A stretch of DNA of 64,000 nucleotides from Melastoma dodecandrum (Eukaryota > Streptophyta > Magnoliopsida > Myrtales > Melastomataceae): the NCBI GenBank assembly GCA_029817715.1, contig JARUPY010000397.1:8928001-8992000 (forward strand), given 5' to 3'. The notes beneath the pieces were generated by a model. The model was not told the origin of the DNA. It saw only the letters and a list, made by a program, of their open reading frames with translations, and searched no databases. The translations under genes and the position numbers were made by a program. Every line of letters begins with the position of its first letter. The stretch's first letter is position 1. Below, piece after piece: positions 22,081 through 32,017 of the stretch.

Positions 22081-22760
22081 CCGTGTAATATCCCACAACA
22101 CCAGAGTATTAGGAACATCTTGTGTCTTTTAAGAAAAATTAATTTCATAACGTATATCATTCTTATTCAACAAACTGAGTTGACGCACGTCTCCTCTCGG
22201 TATATTTACTCAAATGAGATAGCAGTTCGAATTTTTAGAGCGTCTCAAATTTTTGGATCACCATCAATGGTTATTTTTCAGTCTTCGGTAAGAACATGCG
22301 TCGAAGTGAGAACATGCATCATACGCAAACTTTCTAATTCCCGACATAAATTATCTAATAACTTCGTCAAATCTCTAAGGCAATTTTCAAAATCTCACGA
22401 CGGATAAAATTCTCTATTCGCACTTCAAAGTATCAGAGGGCAATTTTTAATCCTCATTTGAATTCTTGTCGAGCGATTGAACAATCCCTTTAGCGAATCT
22501 TACATTCGCATTCCAGTTCATTTCATACTCACCGTGCTATAAACGGTTAACGATGGAGATTGTAACACATCACTATCATGGTGTGACGAACCCATGTGTT
22601 CATAAAAAGAAGCTAGAGATAAGGAAAAGAAATAGATGATTTTTATTGATGAACGGAGTACAACATATGATTACAAAGATTTTCTAAATATTTTCAAGAG
22701 ATTTTCTAATCTAAGACTAAGATAGAGATGTATATTTGCGTATTTATAAATAATCATGAT
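22081..22760. other. No gene seen; possible LTR fragment
   Basis: A/T-rich. TGTAATATCCCACAACACC at 22083 resembles the first bases of some gypsy LTRs, but no partner copy is in the window. Confidence 0.25.
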
Positions 22761-22769
22761 GTTTGGTTA

Positions 22770-22935
22770 TTCTTGGTAGGCAAAATAAACATTTATAGCC
22801 TCAACTTTAAGCCAACTTTCTGTTTTATCATTATGTTAGTTTGTTATATAATTTTGTCACAAACTTTTGTTTTTATTTTGATTTTGGCCAATCTTGAATT
22901 TCTTCTAGTGAAAGCCAAACAAGACCTTAATATAG
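22770..22935 (-). mobile_element. MITE, copy 1 of an inverted pair
   Basis: The minus strand starts TTAAGGTCTTGTTTGGCTTT and matches the copy at 23215-23381 over about 160 bp in the opposite orientation, with shared blocks such as AACTTTCTGTTTT and TATAATTTTGTCAC. Could equally be the two arms of one 610-bp foldback element. Confidence 0.6.
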
Positions 22936-23214
22936 TCTGACCCGTGTTCTATAATAGTGGAGTTTCAACCTCTCATTCATTCCCCACATAATCCACTTTA
23001 CCCGTAGTAGCAGCTTCCTAGAAGAATATCATCCGACTTTCATCGATTTTGCTTATTTTTTGACAGCATCAGCAACTATCGTTCAACTTCGGCTTCCAAT
23101 TCACTTTATTTGTCCATCAAAATTTTAAAATAAAAAAACATATGAGAGGTTTTAATATTATTTTCCATTTTTTTGTAATTTTTTTCTTTTTTAGTCGATA
23201 CATAAAAATTGTTT

Positions 23215-23381
23215 ATTAAGGTATGTTTGGCTTATACGCGATAAAATGTAAGATTGACCAAAATGAAAATAAAAATAAAAGTTGGTGACAAAATTATATT
23301 ACAAACTAAGTTAATGACAAAACAGAAAGTTGACTTAAAGATGGAGCCATAAATTGATATTTTACCGTCTTGATAGACCGT
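23215..23381 (+). mobile_element. MITE, copy 2 of an inverted pair
   Basis: Starts TTAAGGTATGTTTGGCTT and runs opposite to the copy at 22770-22935. The intervening 280 bases are unrelated A/T-rich sequence. Confidence 0.6.
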
Positions 23382-23570
23382 TATTCTTCAATTTTTAAAT
23401 AACATTAGACTATTATCTTCAACTTTGGATGAAAAAATGTTCAAAATGATTGAGACCTGCTTTGGTGCATGAATGTATAATTCGAAACCATCGATGTGAC
23501 CAATGCCAGAGCCGGGGGATAGAGGGGGCTGGCCCTCTGGGTTTTAATTTTTTCTAATCCATAGATGTGA

Positions 23571-23870
23571 CTGTTGGATCGTTCAGGTGCAACAAGATGG
23601 GGTGAATTAGTGTTTATCACTTTTTCGTTTCTTTCTCAACATATGCGGAATCACAACAAAGGATTACTCAGAGATGAGATTTGCTCGCTATAAGCGTTAG
23701 AATTTTGGTCGAGTAGATTTTCGTACGAGTGTTTATGCGATCGTAATGGACACGGTAGTTTATAGTGGTTCGGCCTTAATTGACCTACGTCTACTTTTCA
23801 CCAACGAGGTGATTCCACTATATAATATAATGGGTGCAAGTTTTCCTGCCAAAGACTAATGTACTTCCTC
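23571..23870 (-). repeat. Copia LTR fragment
   Basis: Begins TGTTGGATCG and GGGGTGAATTAG, as copia LTR ends do (compare 40426), and contains GTGGTTCGGC...CCTACGTCTAC, the U5 pattern also present at 35650-35700 in the opposite orientation. Truncated on the right by gypsy sequence. Confidence 0.5.
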
Positions 23871-24277
23871 ATCTTTAACGCGAAAACTTTCATCATCTTC
23901 TCCCCTTGCACCTCCTTATACTCGAAGCTCGATGGTGAACATGTAGTCGATAAACTCCTTTGGATCTAGGTTGTGTTTGAACTTCGAGATTCATAAGGTC
24001 ATTATAGTAGTTCTGCACTCCCGAAGATGGTGCGTGGGGGTTTCAACATCTTCTTCCCGCCTCGAGTTTTCTTCTTTGTCATTGTCTTGATGGCTGATAG
24101 ACGGAGCGGGTGGTTGTATTCATAACATCCTCGGTTGCTATGCAAGATCCCTATCTATTGCTCCAAACGGGTGCTTTGGATCTTTGAAGGACATACTAGG
24201 AAGGGAACATCCTGACATTTTTTTACTAGGTTTCTCAACTCAGCACACATTAAGGACCTCGTGCTTTAATATCAAGA
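23871..24277 (-). pseudogene. Gypsy gag fragment
   Basis: Minus-strand translation gives FKHNLDPKEFIDYMFTIE, the diverged counterpart of the capsid motif at 48604-48903, with stops and frameshifts. The 24263-24275 bases reading TTGATATTAAAGC (minus) are a decayed primer-binding site. Confidence 0.5.
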
Positions 24278-25100
24278 TGATATACCGAGGCATCAGACAA
24301 ATCTCCACTGTAATACAAAGATGACACAAAGACGACTCTAGAAGGTGGAGCTCAATCACGATGGAGTGGAAAGAAAGGTGGTGCGAGTTAAAAGTAAGGG
24401 AAACAAAGGTACTCACTCGAGAATATAACTGGGGAAAAATTCAAACTAAAAAGAAATAAATAATAATATTATTTGATTTTATTGATCTATGTATTTTATT
24501 TTTGGTGATTTGCAGGTATGTAAATGGGCAGAAGCTCTCTCTTAAATAGAGCATCAAAGGGAAAGGATTACTCTACGCTTACTAGATACAAATTCACAAC
24601 CAACAAGTTCAATGGTTTGACTCGATGACTACTAGATAGACATACATCAAAATGATAAAAGAATCAAAATAAACTCAAACGCTTTTACATATATATATAT
24701 ACACCACTATAAAACAACACGAGAGCGAGACACAACTTGTAGGATATAGATATTCCACCAACAAGTTATTACATTGAACTTAGTCTGCACTTAGAATTCA
24801 CAAAACGAAAATAGAGGTCGAAGGAAAATTCACCGACTTCTGATAAAGATATTATTTTTTGGCAATAATGGTTTTGTCCCTTTTATGGCAATATTTCAAC
24901 TTTATATAGGGTTGAATACAACCTTACAATGGTCCATTGGATGCAAACAAACAAATTTTGAAATGTAAATGCACAATAGTAAAGATAATGGTTGAGCAAA
25001 CTGTAGTATGACAATTAATGCATCATCATTTCACGAGGGCTATCTAGATTCACTACTCAAAATATCTTGCTGACATGATCTGCCGAAATGGTGTCGATCT
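24278..25100 (-). repeat. Probable gypsy 5' LTR, degraded
   Basis: The edge TGATATACCGAGGCATC after the primer-binding-site remnant matches the position of the TGATGCGGGG edges at 49004, 57481 and 60381. Right edge not defined. The rest of the stretch holds no gene. Confidence 0.4.
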
Positions 25101-25160
25101 TCATGGTTCTCGACATAGCTTCTTGATTTTTCTTCTCGACGTGACAAATGCTCGTGTGGC

Positions 25161-25690
25161 TCGAGTTAAGTCGAGAAGGAGTGATTCAGCTCTCTATCGA
25201 GTAAGACATCGGTCAATCGAGGTTCAATTGAGCGAACCGTTGTAAAGTGAACTAGGCAAGCAATCGATATGCAAGTAATGAAATATTTCCTTTCCTTTTT
25301 CATGTTATCTTTAGGATATTTCTTTCTACTAATAATGATTGTGCCAATATTTTCGAATGATCTTGTAGGTAGATAAATCTTTTCTTTTATTTTACCAAGT
25401 AACATCTATAAAAGGGGGCTTTGTAATTGACATAAGATTTTTTGGATATTTTAGAATACTTTGATTGAATTTCTGTCGTCAAGTCTCGTAGTAAATTCCA
25501 AGTGTAATATGAGTAGAGTGCGTCAACTAGTGGTGGTGTATATTAATCCTCCTTGTTGTTCTACACCCTCGTTGCTATTCACAATTGTGCATTGCTATAT
25601 TGATAGATCGTACAAGCAAACCAAGTCACTTCTAACCCGGTGGTGAAATTCGTATCCATGGTGGCTGTTTTTAAACCAAACCTTTACCTT
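25161..25690 (+). repeat. 5' LTR of F
   Basis: TGATTCAGCTCTCTATCGAG start, shared over about 390 bp with 62748-63150 (e.g. ATTTTCGAATGATCT, CAAGTGTAATATGAGTAGAG). TATA-like CTATAAAAGGGGGC at 25409-25422. The 3' edge and primer-binding site are not resolved. Confidence 0.7.
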
Positions 25691-25755
25691 ACCACATAGT
25701 TTGTGTTTTCGCTTTACATTCCTTTGTTTTGTAAACCCCTACCCATCAACACGAC

Positions 25756-26637
25756 ATGCATTTGAATGAAGTGCACACGGTTCGTCTAGAGCGACAAATT
25801 GAGGATCTTTAGCGCCAACTTCAAGAAATGAGGACAAGATGGTCAGGATGGCTCCCTTGACCGGACTATCGCTTGATACATCAGAGGACGCGAACGTAAT
25901 AGAACTGTAACTATACAGGTCATATGATGATGTTCAACACTTGGTCACAATATCGAGCAACAATAGATGAGAAAGTGACTATCTCCACTAGTTATGAAGA
26001 CTTCGCCTTTCAACAAGGGGAGTAGTTCGCAGTCGAGACTTCAGTTGACCATCACGAGGAGAACCTCACCGTTTCAAAATCCCAAATTAAATCAATAGAA
26101 CGTGAGACCACTCGAAGATGTTTCAAGTGCTAAAGAATAGCGCATCGACCTCAGAGTGTCCCAAAAGGAGAAATGCGGTCGTCAGAGAATTGTCTAATGA
26201 GGAAGAATAATACAAGGAGAACACATACCCTATTTCATATGTAGAGGAAGTAGAGGAGTATCCAAATGAAGAAAACTACTAGTTGTCCGCAAGGCTTTAA
26301 GCGTAACACCAGCTCGAGAGGAGAGTCACCGGGAAAGCATTTTCCACACTAAGTGCACAGTCGAAGGAAATGTTTGTGTCGTGATTGTTGATAGTGGAAT
26401 TTGTACTAACGTAGTTTCGAAAACAGTGACCGAGTCCAGCTGCCAGTTGAATCCCATCCTTATCCCTATCTCCTTCAATGGCTCAGCAATGAAAACTATG
26501 TTTGAGTAACATCCCGAGTACATGTTCCTTTTTCCAATCAAAAGGAGCAACAAGGACGAAGTCGTCGGTGATTTGTTTCCAATGGATGCATGTCACTTGC
26601 TCCTAAGAAGACCGTGACAGTTTGATTGACAAGCCTA
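25756..26637 (+). pseudogene. F gag and protease remnant
   Basis: Opens MHLNEVHTVRLERQIEDL, the Gag N-terminus type of G1-G3, then loses most of the capsid. A CFKC...HRP...CPKRRN zinc knuckle lies at about 26119-26180 with a stop and frameshift. Protease follows with an intact VIVDSGICTN active-site region at about 26380-26410, then FPMDACHLLLRRP. Numerous stops. The sequence breaks off at about 26637 at a different repeat. Confidence 0.75.
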
Positions 26638-26965
26638 ACTGAAAGGATCAAAATTTTCTTAAATAAAAGAAAATTCAGATTTCATTTAGTATTGAAAATC
26701 GCTACAAGATTCAGTACAAATCTTATTTCTATTACAATCTCTACACTACACTTGTCCAAGACACGAAAAACATTAGTTTAACAAAATAAGTATGCAACAC
26801 TCACAAATATATGTGATAATTCGGACACTTGCATTAATATTTCTCAAACCGGGCAAAATCTCATAATTTCATCGTATCCCGTTGTGATCCTATCTCCATA
26901 ATGACCTTTACTATCATAATTCTAGCTTCATTTGAGGACGTCACATTTTTGTATCTACTCACACC

Positions 26966-28777
26966 CATAGTAGTTAATGGCGATAGGCGGGGCGAGGCGA
27001 CAAGCCATCGCCTGCCAGAGGCGAGAGGCGAGGCGAAAGGCGCTCAAAAGGCGATTTGTGTAAGGCGATTTGTGTATAAATAATAAAATGATTTCAAATA
27101 AAAAAGATGAAATGGATTTATAATATTAATCATCATCATTCATCATGTAAAATATTCTAATCAAGCATCCATAAGATCGAGATTATCATCCGAATCATCC
27201 GAAGCTGATAAAGCCACACTATCATTCCCACTAGAACTTTTGTAACCTTCCGGGTTTTGCTCTTCCTCCTCATTTTCATCCAATTCTTCAAAATATTCTT
27301 CATCTGCCACATCAACTTTTTTCTTCCCTCGAAGCTCAACGACATCTTTAGTCCTTGCTACGGAAGTTCCCTTCGCTACTCGTTTTTCCTTTCTTGCAGC
27401 ATACCGTTTTAAAGTAATTGAGGGTTGAGAAGTTCTAGTGACATACTCCGGTTCTTTAGCCATGTTCGTTCTCCTCATCATCATCCACGTCTTCCATAAT
27501 TCCTGTCATCCATTCCGATGTTTCAATTCCACCAACTTCCGGTAAGATGATTGGATCGAGATTCTCGCGCTTTAGATAACGACGCCTCAAAGCCCTATTG
27601 TCCTTCACATAAACCAGCATACTCAATCTTTGATGCTCCAAACGATTCCTCTTTTTGGTGTCAAGCTGCATACATGAAAACATGTGCATTACACATATAA
27701 TAATTAAAATTACGTTGAAGGAGCTAAATTTAAGAATTTAATTTACTCACATGCTCAAACACACTCCAGTTTCTTTCACAACCGGAAGAACTACAAGTAA
27801 GATTGAGAACTTTTATAGCAAAGTTTTGCAAATTCGGCGTCGAAGATCCATATGATGACCACCATTGAGCTGTAAAATGATAAAGTAGCAAAATATAAGT
27901 AATGAGGAATAAGTTATGATAAGTTTTCGAAAAAGAATGTAACCTGGTGATTTTAAGTCGCAAGTTCGGTGTCTGACAGCAGTGGGAATTCCAAACATCC
28001 GTTCAGCCTTGGTATATACATCCATTTCACTACAAATGGCATCTTGAACTTTAAAATCCCTCACCAATCGTTGAAGATGAAATCCTGTCATGATATCTTC
28101 ATCTTGTAATATATTCAGATTTGAATAAAAGAATTGAGGATTGAGGAAATGGCCTGCTGCAAGAAGAGGTCTATGGAGCTGAACATTCCATCGATTATCG
28201 ATGATTTGAAACACATGTCGATATTTTTCTTCTTGGTGAGAGAAAGATGCAACGATTTCCTCCTTTGCTCGATCTATTGGCTCATAAATGTATCCCATGG
28301 CTGGTCTTTTCCATCAACCAACCGAAGCACATGCACTAAGGGACCAGTAACCTTCACCGCATATCTCACATTATTCTAAAAGGTAGTCGATAAAATCATC
28401 TGTTCCATTCTTTTCCCCAATTCCTCTTCTGAAATCTTCGTGGCATTTCACTTATCGGATGTAAACATCTTCTTCAAAGTTTGTGTGGGGAATTGTTCGT
28501 GTCTTGGCTGAAGACAATAGGTTTTCAAAGTTTTTATTTATTCAATTTAATCCTCAAATTATTATAATTATTACAACTTAGTCCAAAATTACACAATTCG
28601 GCCGAAATCCAAAGGCGAGCCTTTTTGTCGCCTTTCGCCTGAGAAAAAGGCGATGAAAGGCAAGGAAAGGCGTCGCCTTTGGATCACGCCTCGCCCGGAG
28701 GGGAGGAAAGGCGAAATCGCCTCGCCTGCCTCGCCCCTCGCCATAGGCATTGCCTTTCCTCGCCTTTTACAACACTG
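26966..28777 (-). mobile_element. hAT transposon, 1.8 kb
   Basis: Perfect 8-bp TSD CTCACACC at 26958-26965 and 28778-28785. Ends are imperfect inverted repeats: CATAGTAGTTAATGGCGA on the left and CAGTGTTGTAAAAGGCGA on the right (reverse complement), the 5'-CA(G)...TGTTG pattern of plant hAT elements. About 90 bp at the left end and 150 bp at the right are packed with GGCGA / TCGCC motifs, likely transposase-binding repeats. A decayed transposase gene lies inside on the minus strand. Confidence 0.92.
27161..28298 (-). pseudogene. hAT transposase, C-terminal part with introns
   Basis: Starts in 28298 with MGYIYEPIDRAKEEI, then HVFQIIDNRWNVQLHRPL and AAGHFLNPQF, the conserved region ahead of the hAT dimerisation domain. 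An intron (GT after CKLKSPG-type text at about 27950, AG at about 27871) leads to WWSSYGSSTPNLQNFA and SSSGCERNWSVFEHV, the hAT C-terminal dimerisation motif. A second intron ends near 27665 with KKRNRLEHQRLSMLVYV, and the tail (27161-27484) is acidic and Lys-rich. The BED finger and N-terminal catalytic half are missing, so the copy is non-autonomous. Confidence 0.85.
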
Positions 28778-30689
28778 CTCACACCAATACGTTAGGTTTT
28801 GTACTTTCGGTCAATATCCCTTTCGTAATTCTCTAATTCGTTCATCTGTAGTGAATGGCCAGAGAAAGGCTTCCCCATGTGTTTTCATGGGCGAACACTC
28901 TCAACCATTTCTTGTCCAGCCACCTTGTGGTTCATTCTTTATCCATTGTTTCCTCCTAGTCTCTCGCATTCCCGCCTCATAAGGCAGCTCCTTCCGGGTG
29001 ATATCCATCACACACTCCGCTCGTTCCAAATGAATTCTTATCTATTCAGTCTCATCTCCCAATCACCCCCGCGCATGACTTTCGTGCCTCATTCCAGCAC
29101 GATACTCTGGTCTTTTAAGACCTCCAATATGCTTTTTACAATCCCCTTAGTTTCAGCCTCTCGACTGATAAGGTTCCGAGACACACGTTTCGCATTCCGC
29201 TCTACAAGCGCAAGATCTGAGTGCCACATTCTCCCAAGGTTCGACGCCCCACTTTATCGCTAGGGTCCAGCCATCCCATCACCATCAACAACTAGAAAGA
29301 CACACCCAAATTTTGGTACTCAAAATGGTTGTAAGTTTCTTGGCCGTTAATGAAAAGAAACGGAGGAATGTCGGTGGGAACATACCTCTTACTTTGCTCG
29401 GAACACAAGTGCTCGAGCTCTCTCCTCCTTCAAGTTACTTCACCATGGATGGGAGACTTCCGCAAGACCTTCCTTCGCTAGCCTACACATTGTCGAGCTC
29501 TCTTCGTTCTTTCCTCCAAAGTGGCCTTCCACACTCCACCCGATTCCCCATTCTTCTCCCCTTTTTTGATCAACCTACTTCTTCTTGAACGTTTCTTACC
29601 TTCTTCCTAACCTTTTTTTTCATATTCTTCTCTGCTCCTTTTCCTCCCTTTTCTTGACCCTCCTTTTTTAATGTGTCATGCCCATAAGGGAAATAAGAAG
29701 GGGAAGTGGTGGGACCTGCCAAAACTTAACATTTTACCTCAAAGACATGCAGCCCAAATGGCATGACTTTGGCTCATCCAAATCTGATTTAGAAGGCTTC
29801 TTGAGGAAGCTAGCTCCCTTAATCCAAATAGTCAATGCAACCTGCAATAGTGATGTCACACTGACATCGTGGTCCGTCGATGATGTCTTTCAGCCACCTC
29901 ATGCTCAGGTGACCTCATGCTTATTATAACTAACTTTTAAATCATGTCTTAACAGCCACAATAACGTTCTTAGATAGGAAAATTCCAGCACAAATTGGGT
30001 CTCCAAGGCTACCACCTTCCATTGGTCACTTTTCGTCAGAATCTTATCTTTACTCAAATTAAGTCGCGGGTTAAGCTCAATTTAATATGTCCCTTTGGGC
30101 AGGTCTTTTCCATATTTCTTTCAGCCAAAATCTCCTTGTTGATGTAGGGTATTAGTGGTAGAAATTGTTCGTCGATAGCACGACACTTTCCTAACCTCTA
30201 CTTCAAGACCACAATTTATACCTTTAAACTCCTTATCAATCCTGTATTAATCCAAAACGTGCGTTGTTTTAAGAGTACGACACATTCTTACTTATACCAC
30301 ACTGCCTACATCTGTAAGCACACACACTTATGCACTTACCTACACGTAATCTCTCATTCATAGTTCATATCCAATGACATTCAAAAGTCGTATTTACATG
30401 GTTCCTACTTACAAACGTACTAATTATTGCACCAACACTAGGGTATCATAATACCTTTTCAATCACCGTCGACGAGAAGAAGATCAGCCTAATGCCCTTG
30501 ACCACTCCACCCATCGATGTACCCAAAATTCAATACCCTGTTTAGTTCCTTAAAGGTATATTTTTGGAATATACTATTTCTTGATATTTCATACCCCAAA
30601 GATATTTTAACATCCCAAAGTCAACACCTCATGCTTCGAGAGTTAGGAGGCCTACGTTTTGGTTCTGGTGGAAGCAACGCAAGATCAGA

Positions 30690-31203
30690 CGATAAAGCAT
30701 CATCGAGTAAGGACCCTAATTGAAAAGCTCAATGATCTATTCCCGGAGGAGCTACCAGTCGAGCTACCTCCCCTGCAAAGCATTTAGCACCAGATTCACT
30801 GGGTTCCAAGAACATCCCTCTCCAATCGACTTTAGATGCATGTCGATAAGCTACTTCAGAAGGACTTGGTTTGATAGAGTCTGAGCGCATGCTCTGTTCC
30901 ACCCATATTGGTGCCGTAAAAGGATTGCACTTGGAGAATGTGCATGGTGAAGTATTACTTCCCTATCTCTCGATTGGATGACATGTGAGACGAGTTGCAT
31001 GGAACACATTTTTTTAAGGTGGATCTACAAAGTGGTAACCACCATATTCAAACGAAAGAAGGTGATGAATGTAAGATAACCTTCAAGACCAAGTATGGGT
31101 TGTATGCGTGGATGGTCATGCCTTTTTTCTTGTCGAATGTGTCTACCTCAAGAAGTGTTAGTTTTTCCAACAAGTGTAGTGTTTCTTGGGTATGCCAGGA
31201 CTG
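30690..31203 (+). pseudogene. F reverse transcriptase, N-terminal and palm part
   Basis: Fragments FPEELPVELPPL, then DELHGTHFFKVDLQSGNHHI and [20 protein letters not shown] followed by MPFFLSN (MPFGLSN in intact copies). The YxDD box region is deleted near 31147. Just before 31204 the frame reads VFLGYART, and the next codons are found at 55493 after element E. Confidence 0.85.
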
Positions 31204-31391
31204 TGATAACTCAATGAAAGTAGAGTTATTTAGACTAATTTCATTCTTTAATTTTGTTAGAGTAGTGAATTATATTTCTTGATATTTCATATTGATTCTT
31301 AATGTGTTTCTTGACTTCATATAATTCACTACAGGGATATATGTTTTATGATATTTGGAATATTCCTTTGTAAACTTAGGGGAGGCACTTA

Positions 31392-31532
31392 TGCTCTGTT
31401 TGTTTTCGAAGGAAAAGAAAAGAAAGGGGTGGAAAACACGCTTCTCGTAAAAAAAACCTCTCTTTCATCATTTAAAATTTTTTCCTATTTTCTTTTCCTT
31501 TCCTTTCTTTTCCCGACTATCCAAACACAACA
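31392..31532. mobile_element. 141-bp MITE in the E 5' LTR
   Basis: Present in this LTR but absent from the 3' copy, where the empty site reads GAGGCACTTAGGAAATTG (about 55161). Flanked by a 3-bp TTA duplication (31389-31391 and 31533-31535). Ends TGCTCTGTTTG and, reverse complement, TGTTGTGTTTG. TSD and ends fit a Tourist/PIF-Harbinger MITE. Confidence 0.8.
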
Positions 31533-31752
31533 TTAGGGAATTGAGACTCCAGTTAGTAAACGAAATTAATAAGAATTCGGGAAAAGGGAGTGAAGGAATT
31601 TAATGACATGGTGGGGATACATGACCTTAGGTTTTCATACTGATTGAATTCCGATTCTTTCCTTTGACATTTATTGTTTTCATTGGATTAGTTTACAAAA
31701 TTAAAAACTCATTACTCTTGCTGGCTTGGCTACATAAAAATTATGATCGTGT

Positions 31753-31848
31753 ATGTTAAGAGGTTCTAATTACTATCCTCGTGGGAATGATAACTCACTA
31801 ATGTTAAGAGGTTCTAATTACTATCCTCGTGGGAATGATAACTCACTA
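31753..31848. repeat. Perfect 48-bp tandem duplication in the LTR
   Basis: Two identical copies of a unit starting ATGTTAAGAGGTTCTAATTA; the 3' LTR has a single copy. Confidence 0.95.
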
Positions 31849-31910
31849 ATCTCTATATTACTTGTTGCGATCTATATACGAGCTGTGTGCGAATTTAACA
31901 ATCAAGTTTA

Positions 31911-31928
31911 TGGCGCCATTGTCAGAGA
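31911..31928 (+). other. Primer-binding site of E (tRNA-Asp type)
   Basis: TGGCGCCATTGTCAGAGA differs at four transition-type sites from TGGCGCCGTTGCCGGGGA, the complement of the plant tRNA-Asp 3' end used by Athila elements. Confidence 0.8.
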
Positions 31929-32017
31929 TAGATTTTAGAATATTTTTGTATACGTTGAAAGCAATTTGTGTTGACCAAGTCGTTTAGTTTTTCGTACTTT
32001 CTTTCCTGTTTTGGCGT

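Larger units (their letters stand above)
26638..30640 (-). repeat. Unclassified insertion in F, perhaps a solo LTR
   Basis: Separates F protease from F RT. After removing the hAT element (26966-28777) about 2.2 kb remains without coding signal. The left edge TGAAAGGATC and the right edge TCAACACC could be LTR ends, and the text GAAAATTCAGATTTCATTTA with a stretch of GGGATGTTAAAATATC (minus, near 30610) resembles gypsy LTR sequence. No convincing TSD. 28786-30400 holds C/T-rich but gene-free sequence. Confidence 0.35.
31204..31904 (+). repeat. 5' LTR of E
   Basis: Starts TGATAACTCAATG and ends GAATTTAACAATCA, six bases before the primer-binding site. Aligns with 54434-55492 from CTTAATGTG/CTTAATGCA onward (AATTCACTAcAGGGATATA, ATTAAAAACTCATTACTCTT, GGCTTGGCTACATAAAAA), but lacks several hundred bases of the middle region present in other copies. 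Confidence 0.85.

Noticed and set aside
28653..29929. A series of plus-strand ORFs of 80-128 residues
   Set aside because: No recognisable domain; the stretch lies in LTR-like, C/T-rich sequence between F protease and RT.
31911..31928. Possible tRNA gene signal
   Set aside because: It is an 18-base primer-binding site; no cloverleaf or A/B boxes surround it.
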